The position numbers were made by a program, and so were the translations under genes. Under the pieces are notes generated by a model. It saw only the letters and a program-made list of their open reading frames with translations. It had not been told where the DNA came from and searched no databases. DNA of 64,000 nt from Coleophoma eucalyptorum. Lineage: Eukaryota; Ascomycota; Leotiomycetes; Helotiales; Dermateaceae. Shown in pieces: positions 34,922 to 47,129 of the stretch; position 1 is the first letter of the stretch, and each line of letters starts with the position of its first letter. The DNA lies in NCBI GenBank assembly GCA_026120035.1, contig JALRME010000044.1:174689-238688 (forward strand), given 5' to 3'.

Positions 34922-36209
34922 TAGTCAATTTGACTGAGAGTGCTAATCCAATGCATTGAGCAATGCGAGTGAAGCAATTGGCTGGATCAAGGATTATTCA
35001 TGCTTATGAGAAGCCATAGTTAAATTGAATGCTGCAGCTCATTCGCCAGTCTTTGACATCCTTCACCAAGAGGCTAGCTTACCAGAGTGTAATTGCAAAT
35101 AGCTCAGATGATACAGATCTTTCGTATACGTTGTCAAATTGGAGTCGAGTGTGGGGTTTCGTCTTTCACAAGTCGTTGAGTATGTATTTTTATTGGAGAC
35201 TTGATGCGTTCACAGCAAGATACTTTGGGGATGACGGACATTATGAGTGAGTATTATACTCTTCGGTCAGCTCCTCCAAGAACAAGGCTGGCACTCCTGT
35301 GGAGCATTCTTCGAAAAGCACTGGGCACAAAATAAATGAGGAATAAGGAAAAGATCGTGCTTCTCGACTCAGCTACAACCCTGACCTCATCTGCAGAATC
35401 AGTGATCTAAAACATGGACTTCCAAATCTGAACAAACTTGTTCGAATGGTCACCCAGATGCTACAGGGTGACAATGTTCCAAAAGTAAGGATCAACGTCT
35501 GGCGCCAGAGTATGTTATCCCTTAGGCCCGTGAGTGGCCATTCTTGATTGGGTGCAGAGCACGAAAGACAAGGCCGCTGGAGAGGCTGGAGATGTTCAGG
35601 CTATACGCCATTCCATGAAAAAAACAAAGTCTTTGGAAATCTATCTGCGACTTCGGATTAGTGGCTGCATCTTGCACCTTTTCTTTTGAGAAACTATTGA
35701 TTAGCCTCACTTTCTCCCAGCAGATCCGATGCATGTGAACCTTGGAACAGGAACCGGAGGGGAAGTACCAAAGCTACGGACCCGGATACCTTCGAGAATC
35801 TTCGGGTTGCCTTACAAAGTCTCAATGCTACGGAATGTCGAATATGCTGGGCACTGGGCCGAATTGTGTCTCCTAGTCAACATTCTATAGAGTGGCGGCC
35901 GAGGTCTCTCGGTCATTTGGACGCCCTGGAATGACCTTTATGAGGCTGGTTCGTGTGTGAATATGGGTACTGATCTCTGCAGGGTTTCGAGGTAGATGAC
36001 AGATCTGCTTACGCGAATATGACCATACAAGCAGGGGGAAAGGTCTATGATACTTATCACATTTGTCGTGCACAGCAACGCATGCGAGTAAGCCAAAATC
36101 TCATGTCTTTGATCCATGCATCATCAAGAGAAGCACTCGCATCATTGCCGGCTTCGAGATATGTGGTCTCCTGGTTTTGCTTCTGCAATGGGAGGTTCTT
36201 TCCTCCTGA
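34922..36209. other. Gene-poor region
   Basis: Short open frames on both strands, none with recognisable content. Some pieces (35,029-35,250 plus; 35,522-35,734 minus) have protein-like composition and may be remnants, but I cannot assign them. Confidence 0.4.
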
Positions 36210-36278
36210 ATGAAAACTGCTTTCTTCCTCGGTGAAACTCATCTACGACATCCATTCATCATCTACACTGACTTAATC

Positions 36279-36758
36279 ATGGAGCCGAGCCTTCTGCACC
36301 GATATCTAGAATTTGTTGCCTCCCGTAGATATCCCATCATCCAAGTCTTCCACGGTACATATGTTGCGCCCTTGTTGTCTCCACATCCCGAGAGCGTGAC
36401 AGCGCCTTTATTGAATACCGAGCCGGAAGCAGCATATTTGACCCCCAGCGCTACCCTCAGGGAGACAAGAAATAATCGTTCATTCCGTCGCGGCCTATTC
36501 CTGGGAGCTACAGTCGCTTCCGTTCTTGTCTCGGGTTATATGTTTCTACTATTACTCTATGATAGCGGAGACCTAGTGCCGCTGCCAAAACCGTCAGTTC
36601 TCCCAAGTCCAACGTCGCGGCCGCCAAACCCAAGGTTCGTCTTGATTTTGTCCCCGTATGAACCAGTGTTACTCATGACCCGCCAAATAGTTTCACTACC
36701 AATGTTCCGACGAATTCTGTCCGTAGTGTTTCTTCAAGACAACGTCACCGGTAGCTGA
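36279..36758 (+). CDS. Hypothetical single-pass membrane protein (uncertain model)
   Basis: Open frame from ATG at 36279 (an in-frame ATG also lies at 36210). I do not recognise the family. It starts MEPSLLHRYLEFV, has a basic stretch NNRSFRRG and then one clear hydrophobic segment LFLGATVASVLVSGYMFLLL, followed by a Pro/Ser-rich segment. This layout, short cytosolic tail plus one membrane anchor, suggests a type II membrane protein whose soluble part lies downstream. The frame probably continues through introns (candidate GTTCGT...CAAATAG at about 36,632-36,689, and another near 36,749-36,820), but I could not build a complete gene; further frames to about 37,140 look protein-like yet broken. 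It may be a decayed gene. Confidence 0.3.
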   Translation: MEPSLLHRYLEFVASRRYPIIQVFHGTYVAPLLSPHPESVTAPLLNTEPEAAYLTPSATLRETRNNRSFRRGLFLGATVASVLVSGYMFLLLLYDSGDLVPLPKPSVLPSPTSRPPNPRFVLILSPYEPVLLMTRQIVSLPMFRRILSVVFLQDNVTGS

Positions 36759-38786
36759 AGAATGTTGATGGAACCTTGGAGACAATAATTGTTTCCTCTG
36801 TTCGCGGTTCCTACAGTGTGGATTCGCCATTACCCAGGAATATGAACGCTCTCTATTTCCCACGTACGTCCCAAACCACTGTTGCAAAGACATCATTCAG
36901 AAACACATTGACATATCGCTGGTTCGGTTCGTACATTCGGGTCTTGCATCTGTTTTCTCCCACTCAAATCGCTACGCGGGTAAAGTACCTTTTTGAGCTC
37001 TACAATACTCTGGGTGAACAGACAGCGAACTGCACGATGGGTCTGTGGGATTTTATCCCGGCGGAGTGAAGGTGGGGGCGGCTTTGTTTAAGAATATGCG
37101 GCGTGGAGAGCTCGCAGCTTTGTTCTTTCTGGGATTAAATTGAATGCAGTACTGAAGCAAACTGAGGGACAACCAGCAACATCGAAATAAAGAACTCCAC
37201 CCTGGGTCATCAGCCATGACGTCTACTGTTCCATTCGGTTTGAGGACGAGCTTCCGCTGCAACTCATTCCCTCTCAGTGATGTCCTGTGAAAAGCCGTGT
37301 GACAGAAGCGTCCTTGCCAAAAAGCAGAGCATCCAAGCCTTGATACCGTGATGATGTCTCTCGGGCCTAGATTGCATCTACTACGGTGATATTTTCCTAA
37401 ATGGGATGATATTCTCAAGCCTTCTCCTCTAGCTAAACCGCCATATCTGGTCACGATGCTCTCGGAGAAAGCGATCGCTCAATCCCGGGGAGTTGGTACC
37501 ACGTTAACTACGCTATTGTGCAAGGGGCGCGCCAACATCCCCAAAGCCTTGGTTCCCTTAGGAAGCCCTGTCTCCCGAGATGCTGTACCTATTCATCAGC
37601 TGGGGCTGGAGACTTTGGTGGATGAAGAAGCTGAGGGACGTTTGCACGCAAGTCCAGTCGCATGGGACACAAATGAATGATCGCTGCTCAACCTGGTCTG
37701 TGGCGTGGTTGAGACATGAATAATTGCTTCTTGTGCCAAAGCCTCAAGCGGAGACTAGGGGCGTGCCGTGTGCTTGGCTTGTTTTTTTGCGGATAGAAGT
37801 GGACTTTGAGCGCGAACCGCGGGCCTTGGATTCTGAAAGAAGAAATGAGGCTTTGTACACTGTTCTGCACCGCCTTTCAGAAGCAATGAGCAACCGCAAC
37901 TTGCGCCCCATTCAGTATATTATGGAGACTTCTTCCCATCCTTGCTTGTTCTGGAATTATCAACTGCCCAAAGCAGAATTTGCGATCCCCGCGCGGGTGT
38001 GTGCATGACATGCAGATGGGGTGGTAACTAAGCGAGCTAGGGCCACCAAACGTACCAAGATCAGCTGTCCAGGTACGCGAACCATGTCATTCCTTCTTTT
38101 CTGTGCCAGCAAGTGCGACCTGTCAGAATTCGCTAGTTGGGATCATCAATCCCATTGTATAGATCTAGCCCATCGTTAGCTCTGGTGCCTTTCCAGACTT
38201 CCCGCGGGCAAGTTTCTCCGCAAACACGGGTCTATCACGGGTTATGGACTATTCGAAATACCAGTCATATTGACACAAAATTCCCTAAAATGCAGGTTAT
38301 CATTCAGCTGAAAATGCTAGAACTCCTTAAACCCTCGTAGCCATTACGGACGAAAGATATCTCAACTTCTCAGACCGATAGCAATAGTTTGTTCAAGCTG
38401 ATCTAGAGCAAGTAGTCGTAGCGAGAGGTAGAAGCTCACCTCATGTCATGCCAATGCTACCGTAGCTTCAAATCCGAATCATTATCATTTTTTAACTGTA
38501 CTTAAAAGATTAATTACGGGAAAGCAAGGATTGAGCTGCGTTTGTTAACCGCAAATTGCATCTCAAAACCCTAATTACATATGAAACCCGCCCAGTTCCC
38601 TCTGAATAACGAACGCCGTTTCACACTTTGAATTGCACCTACTAAAAAAACGTGAAAACCTGTGGAATCCCGTAAAAAGTCGTGTCGATAACGGAAACAA
38701 GGTGGTTTGCTCAGAAAATTCCGATCATTCGATGGTTTGTCAAGGTGACAACCCGATCTGCGCCTCCTCGTCCGACGACGACTCCT
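36759..38786. other. No clear gene; possible remnants
   Basis: Follows the uncertain membrane-protein frame. A stretch near 37,040-37,134 reads FYPGGVKVGA and LAALFFLGLN in one plus frame and could be the end of a decayed gene. The rest shows only short unrelated frames. Confidence 0.4.
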
Positions 38787-40701
38787 TCACAAGAACCTGG
38801 TTGGTGACGTGGCAGCTTGCCTACTGTCTATGGACTCTGCATTCATAGACTCTACGGCCAGGGAAGTGCGACCTTCCCCGGCGTAGGCATCCTCCGGTTC
38901 CGTGAGCCCGGCCTGACTGGTACTACCTTCTTCGAGGGTAGGCTTCAGGTAAGAGTTGCGGGCTTGATCTCGAATGCGTTGAGATGCCTTAGAAAAGGAG
39001 CGCCTAAGGTTATTAGTTCGAGATGGCTTGTGATAAATATTTTCTGGCGATCTGGGAGTTGCCATTCCGGAATGATTATACTCGGAATTCTCATTGTTGT
39101 CGACATGGTGGTGCTCATGAGGGTCTGTGTCATGGCGTAGTCTGATTCCTTGAAGATCAGACTCCTGGGGCGAACGGGGAGGAATATCCTGAGATCCGGT
39201 TCCTGAAACATTGTATCTGTGATATGGCAGAGAAGAAAACTGGGCTTCGTGAGGTATGTTTGGTGTATGCTTCTTGTTGCGTTGTTGAAGCTCAATTTCC
39301 TCATCATTTTGTTCCGTGCTGCGAGGGAAGAGTCTTGGGAGGATACAAGAAAGCAGGGGACGGCACATTGGCAAGCAGGCGCAGATGATTGCAACATTTG
39401 CTTCGATAATCGTCCAGCTAGTTGCGGCGACGTCAACTGTTGTAAGATCGAGTCAGTCTATGGGCGCCTCCTTCAGAAAGGAGTTTCACAACTTACAAGT
39501 TGGATCTGGGCTCTTAGAAGTTGTATGAAGGGCTGTCATTCGACAAATGCTCATTGCGGTAACACTGCAGCGCTTCTGTCAGAATTAGAAGACTCTCTTA
39601 AGGTTCGCAATTACTTACAAAATTCCTAGTGCGAAGATTCCCATCAGGCCAATTTTGGGACCCAGTCGGAGCTGCAGTTTCCAGAGTGTGTACATTGGAA
39701 GACCCAAAATGATCACATCCCCCGCGATATTGAAGCTAGCATTGGTATACCAGAACGCTGTAGTGTTGATGCAAGAACCATTCGAATCTGATTTGTCCCA
39801 AGCCTTAGTAACATATGGGCCACATTGGAATACAGTTGTGAGTGTTGTTGCAATTCCATAGACTATCACAAATCCCAATAGATTCTTGCAGATGTGCTTA
39901 AAGCGTTGACTTGGAAAGACACGAAGGTATAGCAGAAGAATGCTCCCCTTGGTGGTGTTAATCGTAACCTTGTAGAAAATCTGCGAGAGTATGAAAAGCT
40001 TGTAAACTGTCAGCCCCAGCTGTGTCTCTGTACTAACGACTCCTCAAACAGCCCAAGACCTACCTCCATAGCTTTGATCTTGTCATGATGGGTCAAATCA
40101 TCACCACGCTTGCCATAGCCGAAGTAAGTAGCTATGATATAGATTAGCGAGGTTCTTGACAATGCACTTAGTAGAGATGTAGGAGTGCACTGATCCCGAG
40201 TGCTCTGCAAGTCCAACTCAATGGATCAAAGGAAGGGTATTCCGATGTCTCCAAGAACTTGCTGCGATAGATGGAATCTGAAAGGTCTAATACTCCCACG
40301 AGGAAATCTTCTCGAGGACTAGATCGAGCTCAAGGACCACGGGGACTAAAGTAACAGGCTCGATGGTAGCTCTGTACTCAAACCTCGAAGTACTGATTTG
40401 ATTTTTCTACGCACATCGGTGTGCTTCCCAGACCGAGAGGGAAAGTAAAGGGTGACTTACAAGCAATGAGGATGCCATTCATTGCCATGCAGAAGATCTA
40501 TGAAATGCAGTCAGTATTAAGCGAGATAGTAGAGGATTCTCGTACCATCGAGACTAGAATGGTCCAGTCATCACGGCCGATATCACACTTTTTTTTCATT
40601 CTAGTGTGAAAACGGAGGATCATAAAGAAGGGCGTGAGGCAACAGACGACGAGAGCGGGGCAGAAAACCCAGCCAGTACGGTTCTCTTGATTGGTAGTCA
40701 T
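38787..40701 (-). CDS. Pth11-like / rhodopsin-type seven-TM integral membrane protein
   Basis: Six exons: 40701-40546, 40497-40461, 40131-40064, 39980-39619, 39564-39497 and 39436-38787, giving 446 residues in frame. This fungal family has seven transmembrane helices and, in some members such as Pth11, acts in surface or host sensing. Recognisable pieces are MILRFHTRMKKK...IGRDDWTILVSM (TM1/loop), YFGYGKRGDDL, KGSILLLYLRVFPSQRF, CQ-type cysteines in VFQCGPYV and SCINTTAFWYTNASFNIAGD, LGLPMYTLWKL, FVTAMSICRM and FDVAATSWTIIEANVAIICACLP. A roughly 180-residue cytosolic tail follows, Ser/Glu/Arg/His-rich and low complexity, starting after CRPLLSCILPRLFP. Intron 2 is unusually long (329 nt). No CFEM domain precedes the TM region. 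Ligand unknown. Confidence 0.82.
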
Positions 40702-43491
40702 GATGACAATTTCTTTGTTTTGATGAGATTCAATGAGAGTTTTCAAGCTTTTGAAGAATTGTTTGATGCTGTTGGTTGTATGATTGTCGTTTGTAAGAAA
40801 GTTGAAGGTGTTATGGAGGGAAAATTGAAGAAAGTGTCGCGCGAACTTGCGGGTGAAGTGACTCTTCGAGCCCGCGAACTGCAAATATAATTTTCGTGGC
40901 TTTCTACTGCCTCACAAATTAGGTCAACAGGCTATTCCAGTCTGCCTCAACGGACGTGTCTCTAACATTTTCAGGCTCCGTTGCTGAGCCTTAGGAGGCC
41001 TCTGAATCTGATATAACAGCAAGGTGAAATATGGATCTTTCATTGTGAAGCCACAAATATGCTATGCCAGACAACCACAACCTAATCAATGCTTATTAAC
41101 TCAAAATTTATATAACGTGCTCTATGTGCTTATTTCTGTACTACTTACCGTAGTCGTTCCGTTCTATAGGAGGATTAAGTAGTTGATATTTTCGGACTTG
41201 GTCGCTTAACTTTTACGGACTTGCTCGGCTATCCGGAATGTCACTCGCCTTGTAGCAGTAGTCAAGTTCTTATCTGATAATAGCTATTGACTAGAAGAGT
41301 ATCACCTTCAATATAATGCTAATCTATGGTCACTGGTAGTAGTATCACGCAGAATATAGATTGTTCTCGTCCGAAACTTCTAGTAATTAGGTTTCTTTCA
41401 TTTAATGACAACCTGCTCACAACACCAGGAATTATCACTAAAGCTCAATAGGATAAAGGAATACGCTCGCTTAATCTCGCTTCGCGTGAGAATTATGTTT
41501 GGGTATTTCCAGACACTTAGTCTTATGGATCATAGGTGCTTAATAACAATCTCTGAACAGGGAAGCCCGTTCTACCAGGTGAAGTATATTTGCATAGCTT
41601 GGGAGTTTGATATATTTCTTTCCTCGCAGAAGCTGTGCTATCTACGCACTTGCAAAGCAGATTTCAAAAGTGAAATTTTTACACTAGATGCTAAGCAAGG
41701 CTGGCCGTATTTGAGACTAGGTTAAGAGCATTGAATACAACATTACATGCTATAGTATGAGATCACCTTCAGTGAAATCATTTAATCAAAGGACATATAC
41801 GTTTGTTTCATAGTTGAATTTGCAAAGCTGAGAAAACTGGTTGCACACATATGGTTAGAGATGTTTTCATTGCGCTACGGAATATCCCATATCTGGCGAA
41901 TCTTACTTGCTATAGCCTGGTAAATCCAAATAGGGGGGGATTTAGTTGTGTGAAGTATCGATAAGGCTCAGAAGAATCAATACATATATCTAGGGACAGG
42001 ATATTATGTTTTGTTATATAGCTTACAAGGCCACTAAAAGTCCATAGAATATTAGTGGCTGAGCATTTTTCGTTGCAAGACGGCGTTCACAAGGCTGTGA
42101 AAGTTTTACAACTGCAAAAGTGGATTGAGAATTGAATACTAACTTCTGTTACATGATGATATCTACAAGGCTGAGTAATGGAGTGGATTTAGGACTATAA
42201 GATAAGATAGGTATAAAATTCGTTGCATTACGGATGTCACAAGGTTCTGGAAAATCTACAGGACACACCAAATACCAGGGACTTTTGTCACAAGAAGATA
42301 CTCACTCACAAGGCTGTGTGAATTTGAATGGAGATTTACTATCCATAAATTTGGTTAAATTTCGTTGCATTACGAACATTACAAGGCCCATTCTGGAACA
42401 TCCATAGGACATATTAGCGACCAAGGACTTTTGTTGCTAGACGATATTCACAAGGCTGTTGAAATTTGACTGGAAATTTTACCATCTCATAAAATCCGTT
42501 GCACTACGGACATTACGAGACTCTGAAAGGGCCCATAAAAATTGGAGACTAATTGTTTTCGTTGCAAGACGGCATGCGCAAGGCTGTGGAAGTCTGATGG
42601 TGTCAGGTGTGGATACCGAATCGGAAAGAAAGAAAGAAAGCCTTGTTGCTTGATAAGAAGAATGAGGTCCAATGGAAAAGGTAAACTTAAGACATCAAGC
42701 AGAACAGGTATAAAATACATAAAATTAGGTGCAATTAAACCCTACCTTTTTAATCATTACCAGAATAAAGCAAAAGGGCGTGAACGGAACTGTGCTATCT
42801 ATTACTTATTTAACAGCCGAGCTCGGTGCTTCAAGTTTCAGGCGTGCTACTTCCGTTATTGAGTAAAAGGCGAGGCGCAAAACGGAATACTTTTCTTAAA
42901 ATTCTGAACAACTACTAAATTCTTACTGTTGAGTATTTGGGCAATACAAACAGATGCTTCTACAGACACATCATTGGATGTCTCAGACTATATAAGCTAC
43001 AATTTTTAAAGGCCTTAGAGGACCTACCTTGCCTGCCCCTTTTCCCGTTCCAAATCGAATTCTATGGTTGAAGCATTCAAAGAGATCAGTGTTTGGCTTG
43101 TAACGCCCTTCAGAGATTGCAATAGCTTAAACCAGTTGGACTTCTCATCATTCAAGGTTTCGCTAACAGCAGGAAATTCAGCTAGGAGGCACAGTTTGAA
43201 AGAGGTGGCCTTATACTTCTTATACTACGCAATTTGTCAAGTAATCTACTATACTCTATCACCCACTGACAAACATACGCCATCAGGACGTAGCATTGGT
43301 CATAGAGGTTTGCTTGTCTTACAAAACAATTTTTTGATTACGCGAGAAGAAAATGTGGCAACCCCGCTCGCTAGTGAGTCATGGTCCCCATACCTTCTTC
43401 AATATCTTCAAGCGTCACGGTTCATAAGAAGTAGGGTATTTCTTCAGTCTTCACAAGGTAAAGATCGGTAACCATAAGCAATAACCACAAG
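40702..43491. other. A/T-rich gene-free region
   Basis: About 2.8 kb of A/T-rich DNA separating the Pth11-like gene from the HD-domain gene. From about 42,020 to 42,610 it carries a degenerate tandem repeat (listed separately). The plus-strand frame 43,064-43,471 is open for 135 codons but its content looks noncoding. Confidence 0.6.
42020..42610. repeat. Degenerate tandem repeat, unit about 140 bp
   Basis: Units begin CGTTGCAYTACGRACATTAC and later contain a GTTGCAAGACG-type word followed by CACAAGGCTGTG. Clear unit starts are at about 42,221, 42,363 and 42,498; a partial copy spans about 42,020-42,115, and a fragment occurs near 42,145-42,180. Copies differ by many substitutions and small indels. 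No coding capacity is apparent. Confidence 0.75.
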
Positions 43492-44208
43492 ATGTGTCAA
43501 TTTGCAAACAACCATGGGGAAGCTGCTTCCACAGCAGAGCAGGAAGCCGAAGTCATCCGAGCCAAATACGTCCCTGAATCCAAAATATGTCAAACGGCCT
43601 TCACATTCGCAGCCAAGCATCTGGGGCCCGCTATATTACACCACTCAGTCCGAGTCTATCTCTACACCAAAGCCATCTTATCCACGCTAGAGAGGCCAGC
43701 CACCAAGAACCTAGACACCATGCTGTTTATCGCAGCAATTTTTCACGACATTGGCACCAATGACGCCTTCAACGGACCAGAACGATTCGAGGTGTGCGGA
43801 GCAGATGCAGCAGTCAGATTTCTGCAGGAGAACTCGCAAGATCACGATTTGACTGACTCCGAGATCCATGATATCTGGGTGGGCATTGCTTGTCATACTT
43901 CTCCCGAGATCGCGGAGCGGATCAGTGCATTCTCAAAACTCATTCGCGTTGCGGTTCTGATCGACTTTGATCGACCTGGACTGAGAAGTGAGCTCCAGGT
44001 GGAGGCGATGGTGGCAGAAATTGAGACACCTTTACCCAGATTGGATGTTGAGAAGGTTTTGGGAGATGCTGTTGTAAGGCAGATCATGAGCAAGAAAGAG
44101 GGGAATGAAAGACTGAGAAAGGCGCCACATAATAGCTGGCCTGGCAGTTTATTGAAAGGGGAGCTGGAGAAGGAGCCTGGGTATACGGGTGCTAACAAGT
44201 ATTTCTGA
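43492..44208 (+). CDS. HD-domain metal-dependent hydrolase, cyanamide hydratase-like
   Basis: Single exon, 238 residues, close to the length of fungal cyanamide hydratases (about 240-250). These are HD-fold enzymes that hydrate cyanamide to urea; many homologues have unproven activity. Visible elements are HHSVRVYLYTKAI (His50/51, first metal ligand region), the HD pair in IAAIFHDIGT (His85-Asp86), FEVCGADAAVRFL, and WVGIACHTS (His135), in the order expected for this HD subfamily. The C-terminus NSWPGSLLKG resembles the typical tail. The frame starts MCQFANNHGEAAST; a shorter start is possible but none fits the first helix better. Neighbours give no pathway clue. It could act on another small nitrile or nucleotide-like substrate. 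Confidence 0.8.
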   Translation: MCQFANNHGEAASTAEQEAEVIRAKYVPESKICQTAFTFAAKHLGPAILHHSVRVYLYTKAILSTLERPATKNLDTMLFIAAIFHDIGTNDAFNGPERFEVCGADAAVRFLQENSQDHDLTDSEIHDIWVGIACHTSPEIAERISAFSKLIRVAVLIDFDRPGLRSELQVEAMVAEIETPLPRLDVEKVLGDAVVRQIMSKKEGNERLRKAPHNSWPGSLLKGELEKEPGYTGANKYF

Positions 44209-45356
44209 GACCTCTAAATTATTCAATAGTTGTGTGCTGGGAGAGTCGACATGGAGGATATCGTAATATGATGGCCTTGAGATATCTAGCAAGGCTTATA
44301 CTTTTAATTGCTGGGCAGATACCTATAGATGTGGTAGCGCTTGATAAGGCACTATTCTCAGAGGACACTAAACGGCAAACCACCTCTATTTCAAATCTCC
44401 TCTAGAACTTGGAATCTAATTCCAGCCACGATAGCGAAGATCCAGAATGTCACTGGTACCGTGATATGCATGCATACTAAGAAAGATTAATGCGACCCAT
44501 ATCGCTAATCCCTTGTCAGTGCTTCGAGCTTCTCAAACATGAAAAAGCACCAGGTACACTGGACACTAACGATATACGATGTAGCTACGGTGTGACTAAT
44601 AAGATATTGTCTTCCTAAGGATATTAGAACAGCATTAAAAAAGTCTGTTACAGATCCGAGAGACATGGGGATATACTTAAAACGTTCGCATTAGGTGTGC
44701 AGGGACATTGCTATCGCATGCTTAAGCTTAAAGCGGGAACTTCTCCAGTAATGTCCGGATGTCGCTTATTTGGCGGAAGATGTCAAGGGTCTGAAGCAAG
44801 CCGGCTTTGCCAACAGGACCTTGAGAATCCAAGCCTGTACTCTTCTACTTGCTAGACTGAAGAGACATAGCTGTGACTTGTTCAACTGCAGAGGGAAGGA
44901 AGATGTGCAAAGCTATGACATCAGAGCCTAGTTAAACTTCACCTCGTATCATCCTACACATCCCTTGCCTTTTTTCTAAAGGTACTTCCGTACCTAGTGA
45001 TGCGCCGCATGAGAAACGCTATGCCAAATCTAGAATACGAAATACAAGTCACGAGGGAGTAAGACACCAGATGAAATCTTTGACGTGCCCAGCCAATGAT
45101 GCATATATTTCGACGTCTAGCACCCTACGTAAAGACGCACTCCCACGGCAGAAGCCAGAGTGTATCTAGCTTGGTGTATTATATCTCCACTCATCCCGGT
45201 CCTTTTCGTATTCCGAATCTGGACAGCAGTGAGTGGTTATACCTGATTGCCCAGAGTTGGTCCTTTCTTGTTGTATGGTACAGATATATAATGAAATAGC
45301 TTTGCCCTTGATTTCCGATGCCCTACGAGCTGTAAAAAGTCTCAGAATCTACCACC
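44209..45356. other. Intergenic region
   Basis: 3' flank of the HD gene and promoter of the aldo/keto reductase. A TATATAA element sits at 45,285-45,291. No gene is seen. Confidence 0.6.
45285..45291 (+). promoter_or_regulatory. Likely TATA box of the aldo/keto reductase gene
   Basis: TATATAA about 66-72 bases before the ATG at 45357, a usual spacing for a short fungal leader. Confidence 0.5.
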
Positions 45357-46403
45357 ATGTCTCCACCGACCCCAATTTTCGGCTGTGCAACCATAGGCTA
45401 CAACTTTACCACCAAAGAATCCGTGGAGGAACTACTCAACACCCTGAAAAATGTTGGTATCAAACGCCTTGATACCGCAGGTCGCTATCCACCGACCTCA
45501 CCCGGTGCCTCTGAGCGCTTACTCGGAGAAGCAGGCGTGAAAGACCTGGGATTCCAGGTAGATACCAAGATTCTAGTTCTTGCCACAGCGGTTGGCTCTT
45601 TGAGCCCAGAGAACATCGCACGAAGTGTGCCACAAAGTTTTGAAAGACTGCAAGTCAAACAGATCAATACCTTGTATTGCCATGCGCCAGATCCCGAAAC
45701 GCCGTTGCTGGAGCAGGCGAAAGCACTGAATGAGCAGTACGAAAAAGGTCATTTCAAGCAGGTACGTATGCGATTTCCCCATTGCGGCCCCACAAGATGC
45801 TGAGGTTTGGGGTCAGCTTGGAATTTCCAACTTCTCTGTCTCAATGACCAAGGAATTCCTCGATATTTGCACCGAGCACAATTTTGTCAAGCCGTCCGTG
45901 TATCAAGGACAGTACAATCTTCTGCGACGACAGGACGAGAAAGAACTGATCCCATTTCTCCATGAGAATGGGTGCGCATATGTAGCATTCAGGTGCGATT
46001 GCCCTCATCCGTCACCATGATCTGTGATTAATGATATAATTCAAGTCCCCTAGCTGGCGGCTTCCTCACCGGACGCTTCACTGCTGGAATTACCGAAAAC
46101 ACGCGCTTTTCAGGTGAGAGTGTCATCAGCAAAGCCGCCAGGGGCTTGTGGGATAAGCCGGAAATGCATGACACGATAGAGAAACTGGAGACATTGCTAA
46201 AGGGATACGATATAAGTCTTCCGGAAGTAGCCCTTCGATGGCTGTTCCATCATTCTATGCTGGGAGAAAAGGATTCGGTGATCTTGGGGGCCAGTAAACC
46301 CCAGCAAGTCGAGAAAAACATGGACCAGATTGCGAAAGGGCCACTGCCGGAAGAGGTCGTAGTTGGTCTTGAAGACTTATATGTCGAGCGGTGTGCATCG
46401 TAA
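45357..46403 (+). CDS. Aldo/keto reductase (AKR7-like, aflatoxin-aldehyde-reductase type)
   Basis: Three exons: 45357-45761, 45817-45992 and 46046-46403, giving 312 residues. It reduces carbonyl compounds with NADPH. The AKR tetrad is visible: Asp39 and Tyr44 in RLDTAGRYPP, Lys71 in VDTKIL and His109 in LYCHAPD. The second exon begins LGISNFSV, the third SPLAGGFLTGRF, and the cofactor-binding segment near the C-terminus reads VILGASKPQQVEKN. For intron 1 I chose the acceptor at 45815-45816 rather than the AG 13 bases upstream, because only it gives the conserved FKQ-LGISNFS join. The subgroup resembles AKR7 and fungal homologues often annotated as aflatoxin B1 aldehyde reductase; real substrates are unknown. 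Confidence 0.88.
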
Positions 46404-47129
46404 TAGGACAGTGAATAAATTGTTAGAAGTTAAATAATCATGTGACGGTCTTTGTTTGCCTTGCGGGCGGTGTTAGTCCAGTACTTACCTCGTAAAGGCA
46501 GGACGCTTACAGTCTGACGCACCCAAGAGGTTTGCAACTTACAAGTGCCATTCCAACTCTATATCCTTTTCGTACAACATCACACAAGTCTCGAGCATAA
46601 GAAGAAGAAAAGGCAAATATATGTCACGTTTCGAAAGAAAGCCCACGCCAAAAGCGCGGTGGCATCATAGTTTCGAGAAACTGCCTGCTCTTATGCAAGG
46701 TCAAGCTGCAGTTATCGTGGCGAGGCTGAATTCCCGAGTCCCAGGTCGTGAGAGCACCAATCAGACTCTGCCAGGGATGGGGTTCGCGGCGAGAAAAGCC
46801 TGAACAGCCTGACATCAGCAAACTCCGCCTCTGACCAACATGCTAAGCCATCAGCTCAAGCAGAACTCACCGAGAAAGTCACACCTCTCGTACGGAAGAA
46901 CTAAGTGGGCTCTGTACGAGCGTGGCACATGCATAATCTGTATAATGGTCATCACGAGCGGGTGATAAAGCAAAGGAAGTACTTAAAGGCACAGTAGGTA
47001 CAAATCTGCATTATTATCCTCATCCCCATCCACAGCTACCCCTCCATCTCCGTTCGTTATCGCTCGTTGTCTGTTATAGCACTGGAATAGACAATCTACC
47101 CCCGCTTGAACCCACTGTCCGTCGTTATC
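46404..47129. other. Intergenic region
   Basis: Promoter side of the short-repeat hypothetical gene. The plus frame at 46,621-46,803 is short with no recognisable content and is not called. Confidence 0.55.

Noticed and set aside
41000..43000. CRISPR-like or transposon interpretation of the repeat region
   Set aside because: Units are long, divergent and contiguous without unique spacers; no terminal inverted repeats or transposase frames are visible.
43064..43471. 135-codon plus-strand open frame
   Set aside because: Composition and lack of motif suggest chance; lies in A/T-rich upstream DNA of the HD gene.
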